NCBI GenBank assembly: GCA_946887385.1
Contig: CAMPKU010000021.1
Coordinates: 1-27,369, forward strand
Length of the DNA: 27,369 nt
From: an uncultured Gammaproteobacteria bacterium
Lineage (GTDB): Bacteria; Pseudomonadota; Gammaproteobacteria; Rariloculales; Rariloculaceae
Direction: 5' to 3'
Shown: piece by piece, positions 22,512 to 27,369 of the stretch
Layout of the letters: every line of letters starts with the position of its first letter
How positions within the stretch are numbered: the first letter of the stretch is position 1
Translations under genes and position numbers: made by a program
The notes under the pieces: generated by a model
Told to the model about the DNA's origin: nothing
Databases searched by the model: none
Seen by the model: only the letters and a program-made list of their open reading frames with translations

Positions 22512-24690
22512 GGCCGCGGCGCGCGCGACGGGGACGGGGCTCCTTGGCCTGCTCGTCGCCTTCGACGGGAACGAAGTCCACCTTACGCTCCTCGACATTG
22601 ACGGCTACGAGCCGCACCTTCAGCGTTTCCGTGAGGCGATACTCCCGCCCCGTGCGCTCGCCCTTCAGCACCGTGCCCGTGGCGTCCTTGTGATAGTAGT
22701 CGCGCGGCAGCGCCGTCACGTGCACGAGCCCGTCGGACTGGATCTCCGGCAGCCGCACGAACAAGCCGAACGGCACCACGCTGCTGATCACCACGTCGAA
22801 CGTCTCGCCCACGCGCTCCTTGAGGTAGATGCATTTCAAACGCTCGGCCACCTCGCGCGTCGCCTCGTCGGCGCGCCGCTCCGTGCGCGACGTGTGCTCG
22901 CCGAGCCGATCCATCTCCTCGAGCCCGTAGCGAAAACCCTTCGCCGAGCGCTTGTCGTTGAGCCATTTGATGGCGCGGTGCACGAGTAGATCGGGATAGC
23001 GGCGAATCGGCGACGTGAAATGCGCATAGGCGCCAAGCGCCAAACCGAAATGGCCGAGGTTGTTCGGCTGATAACGGGCTTGCTTCATCGAGCGCAGCAC
23101 CACGGTCTCGACGATCTCCTCCTCGGGCTTGCCCACCACACTGGCGAGCACGCGGTTGATCTCCTTCGGCGACAGCTTGCTCGGATTCAACTTGTGGCCG
23201 AACGTGCGCAGGAACAACACGAGCTCTTCGAGCCGGTCCTCGTCGGGGCCTTCGTGAACGCGATACAGACCGGGGATACGGCCCTTGTGAATGCGCTTCG
23301 CCGCCTCGACGTTCGCGGCGATCATGCATTCCTCGATGATCTTGTGCGTGACGAGGCGCTCGACGGCGCGCACGCTCTTCACCTGGCCGCGCTCATCGAG
23401 CTGAATCTTGCTCTCCGGCAGATCGAAGTCGATGGCGCCGCGCTCCTTGCGCACGGCGGCGAACGCCTCGTATACGGCGTTCAAATTCTGCAGCTCGGCC
23501 TTTCGCTCCGCCTGCGGCCGTGCCGTCACGAGCATCGCGGCGGCTTCCACGTACGTGAGTCGCGCAGCGGAGCGCATCACGGCATCGTAGAAGCGCGAGC
23601 GCGTGACTTCGCCGCGGCGTGACACCTGCATGTCGCAAACGAGGCACAGCCGATCGACGTGCGGGTTCAGCGAGCAGAGGCCGTTCGACAGCGCTTCGGG
23701 CAACATCGGCACGACGCGATCGGGAAAGTAAACCGACGTGCCGCGCCCGCGGGCTTCGCGGTCGAGCGGCGAGTCGGGGCGAACGTAGTGGCTCACGTCG
23801 GCGATCGCGACGATGAGCCGCCAGCCGTCACCGTGCGGCTCGCAGAAGACGGCGTCGTCGAAGTCTTTCGCGTCGGCGCCGTCGATGGTCACGAGCGGCA
23901 CGTCGCGTAAATCTACGCGGCCTTCCTTCGCCTTCTCCGGCACCTCGGCCGAGAAGCTGCGCGCTTCAGCAAGCGCCTCCGCCGGCCACTCGTTCGGAAT
24001 GCCGTGCGCCAGAATCGCGACGTCGGTGTCGATACCGACCTGATCCTTGCGGCCTACGATCTCGACCACGCGTCCGACGGCGTGGCTGCGCTTGCTCGGA
24101 TACTCGAGCACCTCGACGTTCACGATGTCGCCCGGCTTGGCGCCGTGCGACTCGCCGCGCGCGATCAGCACTTCCGCGTGGGAGTCGCCGCTTTCGAGCA
24201 CGGAATCGATGCCGCGCTCGCGCCGGAAGTGCCCCACGATGCGCGTCTTGCCGCGCGCGAGGATCTCCACGACGTGGCCCTCGCGGCCGCGGCTCGTCTC
24301 GTTGGCTCGCGCCGCGACACGGTCCCCGTCCCACAGCACCTGCATCTCGCGCGCCGCGAGATACAGGTCGTCGCCGCCATCGTCGGGCCGCAGGAAGCCG
24401 AAACCGTCGCGATGCGCGAGCACCGTGCCCGTGACGAGGTCCAAGTGGCCCGTGAGGCAGAACTCGTCGGCCCGATTGAGCAGGAGCTGGCCGTCGCGGA
24501 CCATCGCGCGCAAGCGATTCTCGAGCGCGCGGCGGTGTTGCTCGGTGCGAATGCCGAATCGCGGCGCCAGCGCCTCGAGCGTGAGCGGCTGCTTGGCCTG
24601 CTCCATCTCGGCCAGGATCTGCTCCCGGCTCGGAATCTTGTGGGTGTACCGGCGTTCGTCGGCGTCGGCGTTCTTCGGGCCGCGCGGCAT
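22504..24690 (-). CDS. rnr: Ribonuclease R
   Basis: Processive 3'-5' exoribonuclease of 728 residues acting on structured RNA, rRNA quality control and trans-translation substrates. The N-terminal helix-turn-helix domain is at about 15-80. Cold-shock OB domains follow, with LAHRDGFGFLRPDDGGDDLYL at about 91-111. The RNB catalytic domain contains TIDGADAKDFDDA with metal-binding Asp270, Asp276, Asp278 and Asp279. A C-terminal S1 domain is at about 640-715 (FDVVISSVVPFGLFVRLPE), with a short basic tail ([10 protein letters not shown]). The ATG at 24690 is the first of the block. The 153-base spacer upstream is shared with the divergent tRNA-Leu promoter. Confidence 0.97.
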   Translation of the reverse strand: MPRGPKNADADERRYTHKIPSREQILAEMEQAKQPLTLEALAPRFGIRTEQHRRALENRLRAMVRDGQLLLNRADEFCLTGHLDLVTGTVLAHRDGFGFLRPDDGGDDLYLAAREMQVLWDGDRVAARANETSRGREGHVVEILARGKTRIVGHFRRERGIDSVLESGDSHAEVLIARGESHGAKPGDIVNVEVLEYPSKRSHAVGRVVEIVGRKDQVGIDTDVAILAHGIPNEWPAEALAEARSFSAEVPEKAKEGRVDLRDVPLVTIDGADAKDFDDAVFCEPHGDGWRLIVAIADVSHYVRPDSPLDREARGRGTSVYFPDRVVPMLPEALSNGLCSLNPHVDRLCLVCDMQVSRRGEVTRSRFYDAVMRSAARLTYVEAAAMLVTARPQAERKAELQNLNAVYEAFAAVRKERGAIDFDLPESKIQLDERGQVKSVRAVERLVTHKIIEECMIAANVEAAKRIHKGRIPGLYRVHEGPDEDRLEELVLFLRTFGHKLNPSKLSPKEINRVLASVVGKPEEEIVETVVLRSMKQARYQPNNLGHFGLALGAYAHFTSPIRRYPDLLVHRAIKWLNDKRSAKGFRYGLEEMDRLGEHTSRTERRADEATREVAERLKCIYLKERVGETFDVVISSVVPFGLFVRLPEIQSDGLVHVTALPRDYYHKDATGTVLKGERTGREYRLTETLKVRLVAVNVEERKVDFVPVEGDEQAKEPRPRRARRGRG

Positions 24691-24790
24691 CAGCTTGGGC
24701 CTCGCGGCTCGAGGAAGCGACGTGTTCTTCTCATTAGCGGCATCTTAGCCGAGCCGCTCAGCGGGCGCTCGCACGGCTTTTCGAGGTTGT

Positions 24791-24819
24791 TTGACAGCCT
24801 TCGGGGCAGTCAGTACATT
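24791..24819 (+). promoter_or_regulatory. Sigma70-type promoter of tRNA-Leu
   Basis: A perfect -35 box TTGACA (24791-24796) is separated by exactly 17 bases from TACATT (24814-24819), a 4-of-6 match to TATAAT that keeps the key first, second and last positions. Predicted initiation falls at about 24826, some 18 bases before the mature tRNA 5' end. Confidence 0.7.
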
Positions 24820-24843
24820 CCTCAGCCCTTCGCTTGCCTCATT

Positions 24844-24930
24844 GCCCAGGTGGCGGAATTGGTAGACGCGCTGGTTTCAGGTGCCAGTGGGGTAACACTC
24901 GTGGAGGTTCAAGTCCTCTCCTGGGCACCA
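24844..24930 (+). tRNA. tRNA-Leu, anticodon CAG
   Basis: Class II tRNA of 87 bases with encoded CCA. The acceptor stem GCCCAGG pairs with CCTGGGC. The D arm contains AATTGGTAGAC. The anticodon stem CTGGT/GCCAG (one G-U pair) presents loop TTCAGGT with anticodon CAG, reading CTG leucine codons. A long variable arm (TGGGGTAACACTCG region) and the T-loop GTTCAAGTC follow. CTG is the main Leu codon in high-GC genomes, so a strong promoter is expected. I see no clear U-run terminator directly downstream. Confidence 0.97.
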
Positions 24931-25005
24931 AGGGTTACATCCGGCGGCGCGCCTAGCATCGTAACGCAGCGCGGTCGGCCCCTTTGCCGCGGGATGCGGC
25001 GAAGT

Positions 25006-25380
25006 TCATTGGTGATACGCCCCGAGCAAGCAGTGGAGCAGCTCGTGACCGAGCGCCGTCGTGCGGGTGTCGTCTACGGTCCCGGGCTTGAACACGAACA
25101 ACAGGCACACCGGCTGGCCGTCGCGCTTGCCAAGCACAAAGAAGCCGCCGACATCACGAGCGTCAATCGACGTAGCGGCGCGAATGTCTTGCGGTCCCTC
25201 GAACCGCGTTCGGATTCTCGCGAGCTCGTAGCGATCAGCGACCCACGTCACTTCGACTCGAACGGCCGAGAGATCGAGCTTCGGCTCGATGCGTTGGGCG
25301 AGCGCGGGCGCGCTGGGGAGTAGCGCGACGCAGACGGTAAGCGCCAAGGACCAAACAACGACGCGGATACAGTACTGCAC
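25006..25380 (-). CDS. Small secreted protein with C-terminal HExxH motif (possible Zn-binding)
   Basis: Predicted exported protein of 124 residues, not assigned to a named family. A signal peptide ends near Ala28 (LPSAPALA before QR). The mature part opens with a strand-rich segment (DLSAVRVEVTWV) and continues to a C-terminal HELLHCLLGAYH, giving His112, Glu113, His116 and His123. That resembles the zinc-binding helix of metallopeptidases, but the protein ends one residue later and is far shorter than known peptidases. It may bind metal without proteolysis, or belong to a family of minimal HExxH proteins. Cys92 and Cys117 could form a disulfide. The start is GTG at 25380. Directly upstream, in the same frame, is a related 55-residue protein. 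It is convergent with the tRNA. Confidence 0.7.
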   Translation of the reverse strand: MQYCIRVVVWSLALTVCVALLPSAPALAQRIEPKLDLSAVRVEVTWVADRYELARIRTRFEGPQDIRAATSIDARDVGGFFVLGKRDGQPVCLLFVFKPGTVDDTRTTALGHELLHCLLGAYHQ

Positions 25381-25395
25381 GTCGGAAAACGTATT

Positions 25396-25563
25396 TCAGA
25401 CGAGCACGATCCGGAGCCGATGTAACCTGTCGGCGTTCGAGCCAACCCACGCAACTTCCACCTTCATCCCGCCGAAGTCGATGGCCGGCTTGACGTCTTC
25501 GCCATGCGCCGGGCCGACCGATAGCGCCAGCGCAAGTAAGCCCAAGTTCAGTGCCGGTCTCAT
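25396..25563 (-). CDS. Short secreted paralogue of the HExxH protein lacking the C-terminal half (small protein or truncated remnant)
   Basis: ATG at 25563 to TGA at 25398-25396, 55 residues. A signal peptide (LNLGLLALALSVGPAHG) is followed by a mature part that aligns with the start of the next gene. Here it reads IDFGGMKVEVAWV and there LDLSAVRVEVTWV, and both continue into a short Leu/Arg segment (LHRLRI versus LARIRT). It then stops at the point where the neighbour goes on towards its HExxH motif. The neighbour's GTG lies 15 bases later in the same reading frame. This looks like a tandem duplication whose first copy lost its second half. A functional short secreted protein is also possible. 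I see no good Shine-Dalgarno before this ATG, which favours a remnant or leaderless translation. Confidence 0.55.
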   Translation of the reverse strand: MRPALNLGLLALALSVGPAHGEDVKPAIDFGGMKVEVAWVGSNADRLHRLRIVLV

Positions 25564-25649
25564 AAGGGTTTAATTCGACCGATCGTCCGAGACTGCTGTC
25601 CGATCCCGACGCTATCCCGCGAGCCGCCGGGCTGCATGATTTGCGGTTC

Positions 25650-25666
25650 GTTCCGCGTGAAGGAAC
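25650..25666. promoter_or_regulatory. Inverted repeat in the spacer before the CadC-like regulator
   Basis: GTTCC-7 bases-GGAAC (25650-25654 and 25662-25666), with overlapping GGTTC/GAACC arms, lies in the 181-base spacer between the small secreted genes and the divergent regulator gene. It could be an operator for the winged-helix regulator, but five-base arms can arise by chance. No clear sigma70 promoter is visible in this spacer. Confidence 0.25.
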
Positions 25667-25744
25667 CTGACGCCGACCCAAAACTTCATGAACGGGCCTT
25701 ACATTCGGCAGAAGAGCGGGGGATAGTCGGTCTCGGAGCCGACG

Positions 25745-27369
25745 ATGAGTAAGCACACGAGTACCCCAGCGCCCGTGTACCGATTCGCCGATCTGACGCT
25801 CGATGCAGGTCAGCGGCGCGTTCTACGCCAAGGTCAGGCGATAGAGCTGAGCGCGCTGAATTTCGACTTACTTCGGCAGCTGGTGGAGTCGGCGCCGAAC
25901 GTCGTGAGCTCCGAACTCCTCGCCGAAAAAGTCTGGGGCCGGCACTTCGTGAGCCCGGAGAACGTCGTTCAGCGCGTCAAGCTACTTCGGCAAAGCCTCG
26001 CGGACGATGCGACTCAACCGCGCTACATCGAAACCGTGCGCAACAAGGGCTACCGGCTCATACCGAGCGTCCGGATGGCGGCGAGTGACGAGTCTCCAAT
26101 CGCGCCCCGACGTCGGCGCTTTCTCTGGGCCGCTGCGGCGCTGCTCGCGACGCTTGCGTTGGCGTTAGGTATCTATTGGCGCGCGGCGGCTCCCACCGAA
26201 CCCACTAATGTTAGGCCGGCGTATGCGCCGCCGCCGAGCTCGGTCGCCGTGTTGCCGTTCGCGAACCTGAGCCCTGATCCCGACGAAGCATATTTTGCGG
26301 TCGGTCTTCACGAGGCAATCCTGAGCCAACTGACCAACATCCGCGAAATGCACGTGATCGCGCGTGCGTCTGTCCTGGGCTACGACGGCACGCAGAAACC
26401 GATTCCAGTGATCGCGCGGGAGCTCAACGTCGAAACCGTGCTGGACGGCAGCGTGCGCTATGCGGATGGCAAAGTGCTCGTGACGATGCATCTCTCCGAC
26501 GGCACAACGAATAAGTCCCTCTGGTCCGATTCGTACGCGCGCGAATTCAGCGCGATCTTCACGATTCAGACCGACATCGCGCTCGAGGTGGCGAAAGCCC
26601 TGAAGGCCGAGCTGTTGCCGGACGAGCGCGCGCGCGTCGTGCGCGCACCGACGACCTCATTGCCGGCTTACACGTTGTACCTGCAGGCGGTCGCTCGCGG
26701 GCGGCGCGCAACGCCTGAGGAAACTCTGCTGGCTATCGGCGACGTAGAGCAAGCGCTCGCGCTCGACCCCGATTTCGCAGCGGCATGGGTCCTCGATGCC
26801 AACCTGCGCACCGGGGCCGGGTTCCGCGATCCAGAGCACGCCGTCGAGCATCGAGCGCGAGGCGAACACGCCGCGCGACGTGCCCTCGAGCTCGATCCCG
26901 AGCTCGGCACTGCGCATGTCGCCCTCGGCTTCGTGCTCGCGATGAAGAAAGATTGGACCGGTGCCGAAGCGGCGTATCGCGAGGCCGTGCAGCGCAATGT
27001 GCCGCTCGGCGAAATGAGCGCTTACGCAATGCTCACAACGTCGGTCGCCAATTTTGCGTACGCCCGCGAGATTCTCGAGGAAGAGCTGCGGCTGAATCCG
27101 CAGAACACGACCGTTCGGTGGGGACTGATGGGCACGAACGCGTTGCTCGGCGACTGGGATGTCGCCCGCGCGCAGTACGAAGCCGGCACGCGCTTGTTCG
27201 CGCCGTGGCCGGAAGGCGACGAGGTCATGATGCACCTCGAGGCCGGGCGCAACGACCTCGAGCGTGCGCGCGCGATTCCGGCGGCCGGTCCGATCAATGC
27301 AACCATGATCGCGAACCTCGACCACCCGCAAGCCGCCCTCGACGAGCTGCATCGGTTGTACGCGGACTC
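25745..27369 (+). CDS. CadC-like transmembrane transcriptional regulator with TolB-like domain and TPR repeats, 3' partial
   Basis: The frame stays open from ATG 25745 to the window edge (541 complete codons). Residues about 11-107 form an OmpR/PhoB-type winged helix (LSALNFDLLRQLVESAPNVV, SPENVVQRVKLLRQSL, RYIETVRNKGYRL). A basic patch PRRRR and one membrane segment (about 126-144) follow. After it comes a TolB-like segment (about 165-295, SVAVLPFANLSPDPDEAYFA, GLHEAILSQLTNI, VLDGSVRY), then TPR-like repeats to the end (for example EQALALDPDFAAAWV, ARRALELDPELGTAHVALG). This is the architecture of CadC/ToxR-like one-component regulators with a periplasmic TolB/TPR sensor, common in high-GC Gammaproteobacteria. 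GGAG six bases before the ATG supports the start. The signal and target genes are unknown; the divergent secreted proteins are candidates. Confidence 0.9.
   Translation, partial: MSKHTSTPAPVYRFADLTLDAGQRRVLRQGQAIELSALNFDLLRQLVESAPNVVSSELLAEKVWGRHFVSPENVVQRVKLLRQSLADDATQPRYIETVRNKGYRLIPSVRMAASDESPIAPRRRRFLWAAAALLATLALALGIYWRAAAPTEPTNVRPAYAPPPSSVAVLPFANLSPDPDEAYFAVGLHEAILSQLTNIREMHVIARASVLGYDGTQKPIPVIARELNVETVLDGSVRYADGKVLVTMHLSDGTTNKSLWSDSYAREFSAIFTIQTDIALEVAKALKAELLPDERARVVRAPTTSLPAYTLYLQAVARGRRATPEETLLAIGDVEQALALDPDFAAAWVLDANLRTGAGFRDPEHAVEHRARGEHAARRALELDPELGTAHVALGFVLAMKKDWTGAEAAYREAVQRNVPLGEMSAYAMLTTSVANFAYAREILEEELRLNPQNTTVRWGLMGTNALLGDWDVARAQYEAGTRLFAPWPEGDEVMMHLEAGRNDLERARAIPAAGPINATMIANLDHPQAALDELHRLYAD

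Noticed and set aside
24844..25005. Integration (attachment) site at the 3' end of tRNA-Leu
   Set aside because: No integrase gene and no recognisable second copy of the tRNA 3' end was seen downstream within the window.
24931..25005. Intrinsic terminator after tRNA-Leu
   Set aside because: A weak GTTAC/GTAAC pairing and GC-rich palindrome are present but there is no U-run.
24004..25323. A 439-codon plus-strand frame running across rnr, the tRNA and the HExxH gene
   Set aside because: It crosses a tRNA gene and lies antisense to rnr. Its composition is that of a shadow frame.
25289..25573. A 94-codon plus-strand frame opposite the secreted mini-proteins
   Set aside because: Antisense to better supported frames, Ser/Thr-rich and without recognisable features.
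25235..25756. A 173-codon minus-strand frame across the secreted mini-protein genes
   Set aside because: No signal peptide or motif, whereas the alternative frame gives two signal peptides and matching mature segments.

Overview
The window is high-GC bacterial chromosome (about two thirds G+C by eye), and its gene content points to a gammaproteobacterium. It carries the canonical runs rpsP-rimM-trmD-rplS and rnr-rlmB-rpsF-rpsR-rplI-dnaB, ffh beside a CorB/YfjD-type transporter gene, and Hsp15, SixA and a long (67K-type) SppA. The exact order cannot be fixed from sequence reading alone. A little-studied high-GC lineage near Steroidobacterales/Lysobacterales is a guess.

Layout. (1) 1-986, plus strand: 3' part of sufT (Fe-S assembly), then sixA. 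(2) 973-8970, minus strand: a long co-directional block in transcription order rpsP, rimM, trmD, rplS, tatT-like, dctP, dctQ, dctM, sppA, hslR. The translation genes pass directly into a four-component TRAP importer (lipoprotein TatT, binding protein DctP, membrane subunits DctQ and DctM), then into a signal-peptide peptidase and the Hsp15 ribosome-rescue factor. Many junctions are 1-4 base start/stop overlaps. (3) 8995-13300: ffh (minus, with an intrinsic terminator), divergent corB (plus), and radA (minus), convergent with corB. (4) 13425-17205, plus strand: a Ser/Thr phospho-signalling set (kinase with N-terminal helical repeats, PP2C phosphatase, double-FHA protein) followed by a MntA-HepT (nucleotidyltransferase/HEPN) toxin-antitoxin pair. 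(5) 17245-24690, minus strand: rnr, rlmB, rpsF, rpsR, rplI, dnaB, then a tightly overlapped GNAT-lspA-HAD trio. (6) 24791-24930: a tRNA-Leu(CAG) gene with a near-consensus sigma70 promoter. (7) 25006-27369: two tandem related small secreted proteins, one with an HExxH motif and the other lacking that half, divergent from a CadC-like membrane transcription regulator (winged helix, TM, TolB-like domain, TPR) that runs off the window.

Most of the window is core genome. The accessory-looking parts are the kinase/phosphatase/FHA plus MntA-HepT segment, which lies between radA and dnaB where many relatives have alr, and the tandem secreted-protein/CadC-like locus after the tRNA. I saw no insertion sequence, CRISPR array or prophage. 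No gene-free stretch exceeds 300 bases. The longest gaps are 10476-10653, 24691-24843 and 25564-25744, and each looks like a regulatory spacer between divergent genes.
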